64,000 nucleotides of DNA from an uncultured Calothrix sp. (lineage in GTDB: Bacteria; Cyanobacteriota; Cyanobacteriia; Cyanobacteriales; Nostocaceae): contig CALJJQ010000005.1 in assembly GCA_937973965.1 (NCBI GenBank), forward strand, positions 1 through 64,000, in the 5' to 3' direction. The notes under the pieces were generated by a model. That model saw only the letters and a program-made list of their open reading frames with translations. It ran no database searches and was not told the DNA's origin. The translations under genes were made by a program, and so were the position numbers. Every line of letters begins with the position of its first letter. Position 1 is the first letter of the stretch. Positions 8,901-17,211 of this stretch are shown here, piece after piece.

Positions 8901-10733
8901 ATGATTATCTCCAAACCAGAGACGTTCTTCTCCACCGTTGCTGATTTCCTCCAAGCAGAGGTTTTTCCCTGTGCAAATCAACTTGATATTGATGCAGGTT
9001 TACTTTTACAGACTTTCAAAAAATTGGCAAAACTAGGTGCTTTGACGCTGAAAATACCAAAAAAATTCGGCGGTTGGGAATTCGATGAGATTAACTATGG
9101 TCGCTTTCAAACCCTGGTTGCTAGCTATTCCGGAGCTTTAGCCTTTTTGCAAACCCAACATCAAAGTGCAGTGGCTATGCTGGTTAAAAGTGATAATAGC
9201 CACTTACAAAGGCAGTATTTACCGAAGATAGTTAGTGGTGAGGTATGGCTCGGTGTGGGTTTCTCCCATCTGCGTCGCAGTCGAGTCACAGTTAAAGCCG
9301 AAAGCGTAAATGGGGGGTATGTGCTGGATGGAGTTGTTCCCTGGATTACGGGTTGGGGAATGTTTAGTGATTTTATTGTGGCAGCAACCTTGAGTGATGG
9401 TAGCGCGGTGTTTGGCATAGTTCCTTTGGAAAATACCCAGCAACGAAAGGGTGGTAGTTTACAGTTTAATGACCCTGCGGATTTAATGGCAATGCCTGCA
9501 ACAAATACCGTATCCGCGACCCTATCCAACTGGTTTCTGACCAAAGACCAAGTTGTTTTTACCCAACCTCCAGGTTGGATTGGCAAAAATGACCAAAAAA
9601 ATGTTTTAAAAGCAACTTTTTTGATGATGGGGTGTGCCCAAGCCGGACTACGTGTGATTGCTGATAAATATCAACAAAACCAGTCAGATATCATTCATAC
9701 TGCCCATAGTCAATTACAACAGGAATTACGTCAATGTGGGCAAAAAATTGAACAAGCAATTATTCACCCCCAATCCTTTTCCTACCCCCAAAAACTAGAA
9801 ATGCGCAGCTGGGCAATCAACCTGATGCACCGGATTACCCAAGCCGCGATCGCAGTTTCCAGTGGTGCGGCCAACTACTACCACCACCCAGTCCAACGTA
9901 TCTACCGCGAAGCTCTGGTGTTTTCTGTAACGGGACAAACGGAGGATATCACGGCCGCTACCCTCGCCCGATTAACGAAATCTCCATCACCTGAGACCCA
10001 ATCCCCAAAAATTATTCACCTGAGCCATATCATCGATACCGATATGCCCCAATGGCCAGATGACCCAGCCACAAAATTTACTAGCTTTGCCGATATTGAG
10101 CAGCAGGGCTATTTTCTCCGGGAATTATGCATTGGGGAACACAGCGCCACCCATATGAACGTACCGCGTAGTTTCTACCCTGATGATATCAGCATTGACA
10201 AGTATCCCGCCGCCAAACTAGTACTAGCGGCGGTCACAATTGATATTCGCCATCTAGTGGAACAGAACCCCGACTACCTACTGACTGTTGCAGATATTCA
10301 AGCTTGGGAACATCAACACGGGATAATTCCCCCCCAAAGCCTTGTTTTATTAAACACAGGTTGGAGCCAAAAATGGCATAATCCGACTGAATTTATGAAT
10401 GCCGATGAACACGGGAAAATGCATTTTCCTGGTTTTAGTTTAGCAGTGAGTCAATTTTTGCTGGAACAACGACACATCAATGGAGTTGGCATTGATACCC
10501 ACGGAGTTGACGGGGGAAGCAACACCGATTTTTCCGTCAACCGGTTAATTCTTTCCCAACCGCGTATCGTCCTGGAGAATTTGACTAACCTAGACCAACT
10601 ACCTCCCGTTGGTACAACCGTCGTGATTGCACCTTTACGTCTACGGGGTGGTTCCGGTTCTCCTCTGGGTATCGTGGCAATAGTTGGAGCGAATATCCCC
10701 GATCCAGGAATTGTTGCAACTCTTAATGTTTAA
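8901..10733 (+). CDS. acyl-CoA dehydrogenase-like / cyclase-family fusion protein
   Basis: A 610-aa fusion. Residues 1 to about 370 match flavin-dependent acyl-CoA dehydrogenases (N-terminal helical domain, GEVWLGVGFSHLRR, then a beta domain and the C-terminal helical bundle). Residues from about 378 match the metal-dependent cyclase family that includes kynurenine formamidase KynB (IIHLSHIIDTDMPQWPDDP, then GEHSATHMNVPRSF, GVGIDTHGVDGG). The usual cyclase motif HxGTHxDxPxH is altered: Asp is Asn and the last His is not at its normal place, so metal binding may be changed. The ATG at 8901 follows a HIP1 site. It stands alone. A two-step acyl or aromatic-acid modification is conceivable, but the substrate is unknown. 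Confidence 0.8.
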   Translation: MIISKPETFFSTVADFLQAEVFPCANQLDIDAGLLLQTFKKLAKLGALTLKIPKKFGGWEFDEINYGRFQTLVASYSGALAFLQTQHQSAVAMLVKSDNSHLQRQYLPKIVSGEVWLGVGFSHLRRSRVTVKAESVNGGYVLDGVVPWITGWGMFSDFIVAATLSDGSAVFGIVPLENTQQRKGGSLQFNDPADLMAMPATNTVSATLSNWFLTKDQVVFTQPPGWIGKNDQKNVLKATFLMMGCAQAGLRVIADKYQQNQSDIIHTAHSQLQQELRQCGQKIEQAIIHPQSFSYPQKLEMRSWAINLMHRITQAAIAVSSGAANYYHHPVQRIYREALVFSVTGQTEDITAATLARLTKSPSPETQSPKIIHLSHIIDTDMPQWPDDPATKFTSFADIEQQGYFLRELCIGEHSATHMNVPRSFYPDDISIDKYPAAKLVLAAVTIDIRHLVEQNPDYLLTVADIQAWEHQHGIIPPQSLVLLNTGWSQKWHNPTEFMNADEHGKMHFPGFSLAVSQFLLEQRHINGVGIDTHGVDGGSNTDFSVNRLILSQPRIVLENLTNLDQLPPVGTTVVIAPLRLRGGSGSPLGIVAIVGANIPDPGIVATLNV

Positions 10734-10824
10734 ATCCTGCCGTAGCAGTCAATGGCTTGGTAGACTGAAATTTGTATATTTAAAATCACAAAGTCACACC
10801 AACGAGGATTACAACTCGCATTTC

Positions 10825-10940
10825 CTGTATTTCTCACGAGTGAGTGATAAGGGTTGGTTATGGGTTGTTTTTCCTGCTACTCCCTACTCTCCACTCCCTA
10901 TTCCCTGAAGGTTTTAGGGGTTTGTGAGAAATCCGGGATT
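10825..10940. repeat. repeat family B (TTTCTCAC ends)
   Basis: The ends TGTATTTCTCACGAG and TTTGTGAGAAATCCGGGA form imperfect terminal inverted repeats around about 100 bp that carry TACTCCCTACTC-type short repeats. Related copies lie at 3281, 15770, 33140 and 49441. This copy sits between the fusion gene and acsF and may supply part of the acsF upstream region. Confidence 0.65.
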
Positions 10941-10982
10941 TGGGTGGATCGAAATTAACAAGAAGGCGAGAGCGATTAGGAC

Positions 10983-12059
10983 ATGGTAGATTCCCTCAAA
11001 AAACCAGGTTTTGAAGAAATTCGTCCAGGAGTCAAAGTTCCTGCGAAGGAAACCCTATTAACTCCTAGGTTTTATACTACAGACTTCGAGGCAATGGGGG
11101 AGATGGATATCTCCGTCAACGAAGACGAATTAAAGGCGATTTTAGAGGAATTTCGTGCGGACTATAACCGCCATCATTTTGTTCGGGATGAGGAATTTGA
11201 TAAATCCTGGGACCATATTGATGGGGAAACTCGTCGTCTGTTTGTCGAGTTTTTGGAACGTTCCTGTACGGCAGAGTTTTCGGGATTTTTGCTGTATAAG
11301 GAACTGGGAAGACGTTTAAAGGATAAAAGCCCTGTGTTGGCTGAGTGCTTTAATTTGATGTCACGGGATGAAGCACGTCATGCTGGCTTTTTAAATAAGG
11401 CTTTGGCTGACTTTAATTTGTCTTTGGATTTAAGTTTTTTAACTAAAAGTCGTAAATATACCTATTTTGAACCGAAGTTTATTTTCTACGCCACCTATTT
11501 GTCGGAAAAAATCGGTTATTGGCGCTACATCACGATTTACCGTCATTTAGAGCAGCATCCGGAAGACAGAATTTATCCGATTTTCCGGTGGTTTGAAAAC
11601 TGGTGTCAAGACGAAAACCGTCATGGTGACTTTTTTGACGCAGTAATGCGGTCCCAACCTCAAATCCTCAATGACTGGAAAGCCCGGTTGTGGTGTCGTT
11701 TCTTCCTGTTGTCAGTATTCGCGACTATGTATCTCAATGACATTCAGCGTCAAGATTTTTACGCAGCTATCGGTTTGGATGCACGGGAATATGATAAATA
11801 CGTGATTGAAAAAACCAATGAAACTGCTGGACGTGTTTTCCCGGTGATCCTGGATGTGGGAAAACCAGAATTTTACGAACGTCTGGAAATATGCGTGAAA
11901 AATAACCAGAAACTCACTGCGATCGCAGAATCAAATTCTCCCAAACCAATTCAGTTCCTGCAAAAACTACCCTACTACATCTCCAATGCTTGGCAAATGG
12001 TACGCTTGTATTTTATTAAGCCGATTGATGTCGTGGTAGCGGAAGGTAGTATTCGTTAG
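10983..12059 (+). CDS. acsF: Mg-protoporphyrin IX monomethyl ester oxidative cyclase
   Basis: The aerobic cyclase forms the fifth (isocyclic) ring of chlorophyll, converting Mg-protoporphyrin IX monomethyl ester to divinyl-protochlorophyllide at the thylakoid membrane with O2. The sequence shows the diiron carboxylate pattern: [13 protein letters not shown] supplies the first Glu, DEARHAGF the first E-x-R-H and [10 protein letters not shown] the second. The 358-aa length fits AcsF/ChlE. The start is the ATG at 10983 (begins [18 protein letters not shown]), typical of cyanobacterial orthologues. It is followed 29 bases after the stop by a strong hairpin terminator, so the transcript probably ends there. 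Assignment is firm. Whether another cyclase paralogue exists elsewhere cannot be seen. Confidence 0.97.
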   Translation: MVDSLKKPGFEEIRPGVKVPAKETLLTPRFYTTDFEAMGEMDISVNEDELKAILEEFRADYNRHHFVRDEEFDKSWDHIDGETRRLFVEFLERSCTAEFSGFLLYKELGRRLKDKSPVLAECFNLMSRDEARHAGFLNKALADFNLSLDLSFLTKSRKYTYFEPKFIFYATYLSEKIGYWRYITIYRHLEQHPEDRIYPIFRWFENWCQDENRHGDFFDAVMRSQPQILNDWKARLWCRFFLLSVFATMYLNDIQRQDFYAAIGLDAREYDKYVIEKTNETAGRVFPVILDVGKPEFYERLEICVKNNQKLTAIAESNSPKPIQFLQKLPYYISNAWQMVRLYFIKPIDVVVAEGSIR

Positions 12060-12087
12060 GAATTGGAACTAACGGATTGATGTGGGA

Positions 12088-12120
12088 TAGAGACGTAGCA
12101 TTGCTACGTCTCTATTTTTG
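12088..12120 (+). terminator. hairpin terminator after acsF (GAGACG palindrome)
   Basis: A perfect 12-bp stem, TAGAGACGTAGC (12088-12099) with GCTACGTCTCTA (12103-12114), three-base loop ATT, followed by TTTTTG. It has the form of an intrinsic terminator and belongs to the window-wide GAGACG palindrome family. Confidence 0.75.
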
Positions 12121-12208
12121 GGTGGAATTTTGCCATAATGTGGCATTGCTACATTTTTACGGGTTTTTCTGTGTTATCAACGAAATTAAAAACCATCATC
12201 CACCATCC

Positions 12209-12910
12209 ATGACCCTGCTGCATCCCATCAATCTAATCCCCCTGATTTCCGGATTTTTAAATGTATTTTGGCTGATTTTTCCCCTTGCTGCATTTTCCCA
12301 AACTTTCCCAGGAAACGATTTGGACATTAGTCCAGAAATTCGCGAAAATAGTCCGGTTTTGCGACGTTGGTTACAAAAAGTCCCCAATATTCTCCACGAA
12401 ATTAAAAATGAACCCAGCTTTCGGACTCGGATTCAGGTAGGTTATTCCCTTTTTCCTGCAAATCAAAATCGTAGTGGGGTGAATGTGGGAATTGAAGATG
12501 TATTGATCCCCAATACACCGATTACTGTACGCGGGGAGTATGAAACTAGTTTTGACGGTCAGCGTCAGAGATACGGTGCGGATTTACAGTATTATTTAAG
12601 ACCTTTAGGAAGTTACGTTAACCTTGCACCCGTTTTCGGTTATCGTCATGTACAAACCAACCGTGACGATACGCATGGGGTAAATATTGGCGGAAAATTA
12701 TTATTCAGTTTATCCCGTGGTGGTGGTGCGGATATTACACTGACGCAGACATGGGTCGCACCGGGAAGTCGGGAAGAGGTGGGTTTAACTGGTTTATCTT
12801 TGGGATATGCGATCGCAAAAAATCTCAGAATTTCTACGGATATTCAACAGCAAAATACGCGACGTAGTAAAGATAGTCGGGTGGGGTTGGTTTTGGAGTG
12901 GATGCCATAG
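12209..12910 (+). CDS. exported beta-barrel-like protein, unknown function
   Basis: A 233-aa protein. The N-terminus is a Sec-type signal peptide (hydrophobic stretch from about residue 8, ending near AAFSQTFPG). The rest has alternating beta-strand patterns with aromatic/Gly turns (RIQVGYSLFPA, PITVRGEYE, GLSLGYAIAKNLRIS) and ends in the aromatic-rich strand VGLVLEWMP, as in outer-membrane barrels. The ATG at 12209 is chosen because the longer open frame from 12077 would place 44 odd residues ahead of the signal peptide. It lies on the same strand as acsF, after its terminator, so an independent promoter is likely. Confidence 0.7.
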   Translation: MTLLHPINLIPLISGFLNVFWLIFPLAAFSQTFPGNDLDISPEIRENSPVLRRWLQKVPNILHEIKNEPSFRTRIQVGYSLFPANQNRSGVNVGIEDVLIPNTPITVRGEYETSFDGQRQRYGADLQYYLRPLGSYVNLAPVFGYRHVQTNRDDTHGVNIGGKLLFSLSRGGGADITLTQTWVAPGSREEVGLTGLSLGYAIAKNLRISTDIQQQNTRRSKDSRVGLVLEWMP

Positions 12911-12914
12911 GGAA

Positions 12915-12981
12915 GGGGAGACAGGATATTCATGTATTGAGTAATACCATTTGCCGAAATTTTTGACACATTGTCTTCCCC
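12915..12981 (+). repeat. inverted repeat, left copy, flanking the peroxiredoxin gene
   Basis: The block GAGTAATACCATTTGCCGAA..TTGTCTTCCCC recurs in inverted orientation at 13777-13825 with only about two changes in over 40 bases. The GGAGACAGGATATTC part matches a block at 13865-13886. Together the two copies frame the gene at 13037-13594. Confidence 0.75.
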
Positions 12982-13036
12982 AGTTCCCCCTACTTACTTA
13001 GAGACGCAACATGTTACGTCTCTACTCCCTAATTTA

Positions 13037-13594
13037 TCACGAATCTAATTGTTGTAACTCATTTAATCTGGCAAACACCTCTTGACTGTGGATTGTAGGA
13101 TTAACCTTGACAAAGCGATCGCGGATTATCCCTTTGGGATCAATAATAAAAGTATGGCGCATCGACATGTATCCTAGCCAGGAACCGTATGCTTGACTAA
13201 CTTTGCCATCGGTGTCTGCGAGGAGGGGAAATTTTAAACCCTCGGAATCACAAAATTCTGCATGGGAATCCACGTCATCAGCACTAACGCCAATAATTTG
13301 GGTGTTTTTCTCCAAGTACTTAGGTAAATCATGTTGAAAGCGTCGCGCTTCAATGGTACAACCAGGTGTAAAGTCTTTGGGATAAAAGTATAGAACTACC
13401 CATTTACCAGCATAATCAGATAATTCAATTTCCCCGTCACCCGTATTGGTGGGTAAACGGAAATTTGGTGCTGCTTGGTTCAACTCCGGTAGCTTTCCTC
13501 CTAAAGCCAAAGCTTCTGGTATGAAATTAACCCAACCCCAACACACTAAAAATATTGCTAAACAAGCATTCAAAAAATGACGACGGGAAACCAT
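13037..13594 (-). CDS. Tat-exported peroxiredoxin (PrxQ/BCP family)
   Basis: A thiol peroxidase reducing H2O2 or alkyl hydroperoxides. The peroxidatic Cys lies in DFTPGCTIEA. The second Cys that PrxQ/BCP proteins usually carry five residues later is Arg here (CTIEARRF), so resolution must use another Cys (EFCDSEG is a candidate) or an external thiol. I chose the ATG at 13594, giving the N-terminus MVSRRHFLNAC, a twin-arginine motif followed by a hydrophobic stretch and an ALA site. This indicates Tat export to the periplasm or thylakoid lumen. A longer in-frame start at 13624 adds ten residues before the motif. Inverted repeats flank the gene. Confidence 0.88.
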   Translation of the reverse strand: MVSRRHFLNACLAIFLVCWGWVNFIPEALALGGKLPELNQAAPNFRLPTNTGDGEIELSDYAGKWVVLYFYPKDFTPGCTIEARRFQHDLPKYLEKNTQIIGVSADDVDSHAEFCDSEGLKFPLLADTDGKVSQAYGSWLGYMSMRHTFIIDPKGIIRDRFVKVNPTIHSQEVFARLNELQQLDS

Positions 13595-13661
13595 AAGTAA
13601 AAACCTAATCATAACTAACTTCATATAAGTTTACATAAAATAGGGAGTAGGGAGTTGGGAG

Positions 13662-13762
13662 AATACGGTTCGGATAAGAAAAAAATCCCAAATAATTGTA
13701 GGGAGACACGATATATCGCGTCTCCCGAAATCACCACAAAAAATTATTAACCGAACCGTATT
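13662..13762. mobile_element. 101-bp MITE-like element with AATACGGTTCGG ends
   Basis: Perfect 12-bp terminal inverted repeats, AATACGGTTCGG (13662-13673) and CCGAACCGTATT (13751-13762), enclose a GAGACG-type palindrome (13701-13726). There is no coding capacity. The structure is that of a miniature inverted-repeat transposable element. It lies upstream of the peroxiredoxin gene, inside the larger inverted repeat. Confidence 0.7.
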
Positions 13763-13776
13763 GGGAGTTGGGAATT

Positions 13777-13886
13777 GGAGAAGACAATGTGTCAAAAATT
13801 TCGGCAAATGGTATAACTCAATACTACTTACCACTTTCTCACCAGAAATGCGGGTTCTGTATAAGAATATCCTGTCTTCAGTCTCC
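13777..13886 (-). repeat. inverted repeat, right copy, flanking the peroxiredoxin gene
   Basis: This is the reverse-strand counterpart of 12915-12981. It contains about 40 additional bases between the two conserved blocks, so one copy has gained or lost an internal segment. Present only as this pair in the window. Confidence 0.72.
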
Positions 13887-13967
13887 AAGATACTGTGATT
13901 TCCGTGTCAAAGTAAGCTAAATTGTTTTTAATGATTTATTAAACTAACTATCATCACGAATAATAAG

Positions 13968-15212
13968 GTGTCACCAGGTTCGATTTCAGTTTTCGAGAAT
14001 GGATTAACGTTTATTCACCAGGAAATCCCGACAACCCCCGTTGTTGTGGCAGATGTGTGGGTGAGTGCAGGAGTCACCGCAGAACCAGAATCCTGGTATG
14101 GGATGGCGCATTTTTTGGAACATATGATTTTCAAAGGTACTGCCAAAATTGCACCTGGGGTTTTTGACCAACTAATCGAAACGCGGGGAGGGGTGAGTAA
14201 TGCTGCTACTAGTTATGATTATGCCCATTTTTCCTTGACAACTGCGTCTACGTACATAGAGGAAATTTTGCCTCCTATGGGTGAGTTGCTGTTGAATGCA
14301 GCTATTCCCGATGAGGAATATATGCGGGAAAGAAACGTGGTGTTGGAGGAAATTCGTCAAGCAGGTGATGACCCAGATTGGTTGGGATATCAACATTTGA
14401 TGACAAGTATATATTCCCACCATCCCTATGGGCGATCGATTTTGGGATGCGATCGCGATATTATTAAATACACTCCCCAAAATATGCGTTGTTTCCATCG
14501 GAATTTATATCAACCAGAGAATATGACGGTGGTGATAGTGGGGGGTATCAGCCAAGAAAAAGCCTATGGTTTAGTTGCTGATACATTTCGGGAATTTCCC
14601 CAAAAATGCGACCATCTCCCCTTAAAATCCGTCTACCACCAGCCGATAATCGCTGGCATACGTCGTCAAGAAATTACTTTACCACGACTGGAATCAGCAC
14701 GGTTGATGATGGCTTGGGTTGCACCGGGTGCGGAAGATTTACATACAGCCTACGGTTTAGATTTGCTATCGGTTTTACTCGCAGACGGGAGAATATCAAG
14801 ATTGGTGAGAGATTTACGGGAAGAACAGCAGTTAGTCCAAGGTATTCATAGCAGTTTTTCCCTACAAAAACAATCAAGTTTATTTACAATTAATGCTTGG
14901 CTGGAACCAGAATATGTTGAACGAGTGGAGGAATTAATTCGCTATCATTTATATGATATTGGCAAAAATGGTATCAGCGACAATGAACTGCGTCGATGTC
15001 AGCGCAAACTGTGTAATGATTTTGCCTTTTCCACGGAAACACCGAATCAATTGGCTGGTTTGTATGGTTACTACAGTACCATTTCCACACCTGAATTTGC
15101 CTATATTTATCCCCAAAATATTCTTGCTTTCACGACCGCAGAAATCCAAACCCTAGCCCAGGATTTTATCTCACCCCATAATTACGCTGTGACTGTTATT
15201 TATCCAGAGTGA
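13968..15212 (+). CDS. M16 family zinc peptidase, catalytically intact
   Basis: A second M16B-type peptidase (414 aa). The zinc motif HFLEH is at residues 48-52 and the third ligand lies in VVLEEIRQAGDDP. In the C-terminal domain the Arg/Tyr pair is replaced (LREEQQLVQGIH), as in catalytic subunits of M16 heterodimers. The start is GTG at 13968 with weak ribosome binding. The next gene on the same strand encodes the complementary R/Y-type, zinc-less subunit. In many bacteria these two lie back to back; here 724 bp with three miniature repeats part them. No signal peptide is seen; probably cytoplasmic. Confidence 0.92.
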   Translation: MSPGSISVFENGLTFIHQEIPTTPVVVADVWVSAGVTAEPESWYGMAHFLEHMIFKGTAKIAPGVFDQLIETRGGVSNAATSYDYAHFSLTTASTYIEEILPPMGELLLNAAIPDEEYMRERNVVLEEIRQAGDDPDWLGYQHLMTSIYSHHPYGRSILGCDRDIIKYTPQNMRCFHRNLYQPENMTVVIVGGISQEKAYGLVADTFREFPQKCDHLPLKSVYHQPIIAGIRRQEITLPRLESARLMMAWVAPGAEDLHTAYGLDLLSVLLADGRISRLVRDLREEQQLVQGIHSSFSLQKQSSLFTINAWLEPEYVERVEELIRYHLYDIGKNGISDNELRRCQRKLCNDFAFSTETPNQLAGLYGYYSTISTPEFAYIYPQNILAFTTAEIQTLAQDFISPHNYAVTVIYPE

Positions 15213-15246
15213 AATTAAATCAGTCGTCATGCAAAAATAAACTATA

Positions 15247-15375
15247 GCAATCCTACTTCGGTAGTGAAAAATGTCAGTTTCGGCCGTACCCTCTAGAAAG
15301 GCTTTGCCTATTACTGTTAATGGTTAACAGTCAAAAACCTACTTAATAATATTTTCCGAATTCTCAACGGATTGC
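15247..15375. repeat. repeat family A (GCAATCC ends), degenerate copy
   Basis: The ends TAGCAATCC and CGGATTGCTATA form inverted termini, and the inside keeps GTTAATGGTTAACAGTC. It is about 129 bp, like the fuller copies at 15531 and 29939, but the interior has diverged. Non-coding. Confidence 0.5.
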
Positions 15376-15530
15376 TATATATCCTCAAAAGCGGAGAGGG
15401 TGTTGATAAATCAAAGAGTAAAGCATGATTCCATCCCTATTTTGACCTCAAATGCTAGAGAATAAATTCTCTTTCTCACAGCTAAAGTCCTAACTTGTAA
15501 ATAGGGATTGGTGAGTAGGAATGAACTACC

Positions 15531-15658
15531 GCAGTCCTAAATAATTTGTGAAATCTGACATGTAGGGTTGTTAACGGTTGACGGTTGACAGTTGACGCTT
15601 AATAGTCACCAGTCATCAGTCAACGACACGCTATTTTTCACGACTTAAATCGGATTGC
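15531..15658. mobile_element. MITE-like repeat family A, full copy
   Basis: A 128-bp element starting GCAGTCCTAAATAATTTGTG and ending in CACGACTTAAATCGGATTGC, with imperfect inverted termini. The interior is a run of TTGACGGTTGACAG-type short repeats. A near-identical 128-bp copy is at 29939-30066 and an inverted, slightly shorter one at 55235-55348. No coding capacity; a transposase would have to act in trans. Confidence 0.75.
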
Positions 15659-15769
15659 TGTATTTTCTTGTTTGTGTGTTCAATTGATATGGGAGACTCT
15701 GAAGCAAACTGATTATGAAGTTTTCGGGATTTAATATTCATTTTAGAAAAATACTCGTTGAGATAAAAC

Positions 15770-15876
15770 CCCCTTTTCTCACAAAACCCTAAAACTTAAA
15801 GGGAGTAGGGAGTAGGGAATAGAAGGAAAATTAATCCGTTACTCAAGGCTTACAACTTACTTGTGAGAAATCCAGG
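15770..15876. repeat. repeat family B (TTTCTCAC ends)
   Basis: Begins CTTTTCTCACAAAACCCTAA and ends CTTGTGAGAAATCCAGG. It contains GGGAGTAGGGAGTAGGG. It lies in reverse orientation relative to the copies at 10825 and 33140. It sits directly ahead of the heptamer repeat and start codon of the inactive M16 gene. Confidence 0.65.
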
Positions 15877-15900
15877 CTGTATACTGTCCTCTGTATTCTC

Positions 15901-15934
15901 AAATCCAAAATCCAAAATCCAAAATCCAAAATCT
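15901..15934 (+). repeat. heptamer tandem repeat (AAAATCC)n before a start codon
   Basis: About five units of AAAATCC end two bases before the ATG at 15937. The same heptamer lies just before the U32 start (3463-3490) and near the GNAT start (23518-23538). The run leaves no room for a normal ribosome-binding site. Confidence 0.8.
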
Positions 15935-15936
15935 AA

Positions 15937-17211
15937 ATGTCCATCTCTTTTGAAAAATCACCTGTTTATCGCACTGTTCTCGACAACGGTATTGTGTTAC
16001 TTGTCCACGAAAATCCCACTGCTGATATTATTGCCGGAAGAATTTTTGTACGAGCGGGAAACTGCTATGAACCGACAGATAAATCTGGTTTAGGACATTT
16101 GCTATCGGCAGTTATCACCAAAGGATGTGCGGGGATGTCTAGTTTAGACATAGCCGAAACCGTGGAGTCGATTGGAGCAAGTTTAAGTGCAGATATTGCC
16201 GCAGATTACTTTTTATTGTCCTTAAAAACGGTGACGGCGGATTTTGCAGGGATTTTTAGTTTAGCAGGAAAAATTTTGCGATCGCCAACTTTTCCGGAAG
16301 CGGAAGTGGAACTGGAACGTCGTTTAGCGCTGCAAGATATCCGCTCCCAGTCAGAGCAACCCTTTAGTGTGGCGTTTGACAAATTACGGCAGGCGATGTA
16401 TCAAAATCATCCCTATGGTTTATCGGGTTTAGGAACAGAAGAAACTGTCAGAAGCATTACCAGAGAGGATTTACTGGATTTCCACTCCTGCTATTTTCGC
16501 CCTGATAACATGGTGATTAGTATCGCTGGCAACATTACCCCCGCTGCAGCTGTTGACCAGGTAGAAAGGGTTTTTGGTAATTGGCGAGTTATCAGTAATA
16601 TTCCTACATCTAAGTTAATCTTACCGGAAATTCGTTCCCAACCATGCTATTTGGCAACTGCTCAACATACCCAACAATCGATTATTATGCTGGGTTATTT
16701 TGCTCCCGCAGTGAATGAACCTGATTATGCTGCTTTAAAACTGCTTTCCACCTATTTAGGAAATGGACTTTCCAGTCGGTTGTTTGTGGAATTGCGGGAA
16801 AAACGGGGTTTAGCCTACGATGTTTCAGCTTTTTTCCCCACACGTCTATTTACATCTTCCTTTGTGGTGTATATGGGAACCGCACCAGAAAATACGGTAA
16901 CGGCTTTACAGGGATTGCGTCATGAAGTGGATTTACTTTCCCAAATACCCCTTACGGAAACAGCCCTACAAGCTGCTAAAAATAAAATTATCGGTCAATA
17001 TGCCCTCGGCAAACAAACAAATGCCCAAATTGCCCAAATCTACGGTTGGTATGAAATCCTGGATCTAGGAGTCAGCTTTGATCACCAATTTCAAACCATG
17101 ATTCAATCCATCACCCCAGAAGACGCGATCGCAGTTGCCAATCGATATCTGCGGGAACCTTACATTTCCATTTTAGGTCAAGAGGATGCGATAGCGGGAG
17201 CTAATGGCTAA
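15937..17211 (+). CDS. non-catalytic M16 family subunit (R/Y type)
   Basis: A 424-aa M16 protein with the fold but not the active site. The zinc motif HxxEH reads HLLSA at residues 54-58 and the third ligand region reads LALQDIRSQ. The substrate-binding Arg/Tyr pair is kept in the C-terminal domain (LREKRGLAYDVSAFF, about residues 285-298). In characterised M16B heterodimers one subunit supplies zinc and the other supplies R/Y; this gene and the one at 13968 fit those two roles. No ribosome-binding site is visible, because heptamer repeats reach the ATG. Partner choice (13968 or 7362 product) is inference. Confidence 0.9.
   Translation: MSISFEKSPVYRTVLDNGIVLLVHENPTADIIAGRIFVRAGNCYEPTDKSGLGHLLSAVITKGCAGMSSLDIAETVESIGASLSADIAADYFLLSLKTVTADFAGIFSLAGKILRSPTFPEAEVELERRLALQDIRSQSEQPFSVAFDKLRQAMYQNHPYGLSGLGTEETVRSITREDLLDFHSCYFRPDNMVISIAGNITPAAAVDQVERVFGNWRVISNIPTSKLILPEIRSQPCYLATAQHTQQSIIMLGYFAPAVNEPDYAALKLLSTYLGNGLSSRLFVELREKRGLAYDVSAFFPTRLFTSSFVVYMGTAPENTVTALQGLRHEVDLLSQIPLTETALQAAKNKIIGQYALGKQTNAQIAQIYGWYEILDLGVSFDHQFQTMIQSITPEDAIAVANRYLREPYISILGQEDAIAGANG

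Noticed and set aside
8657-8944. 95-codon frame between the divergent M16 and fusion genes
   Set aside because: It occupies the shared promoter region, overlaps the fusion-gene start and shows no domain.
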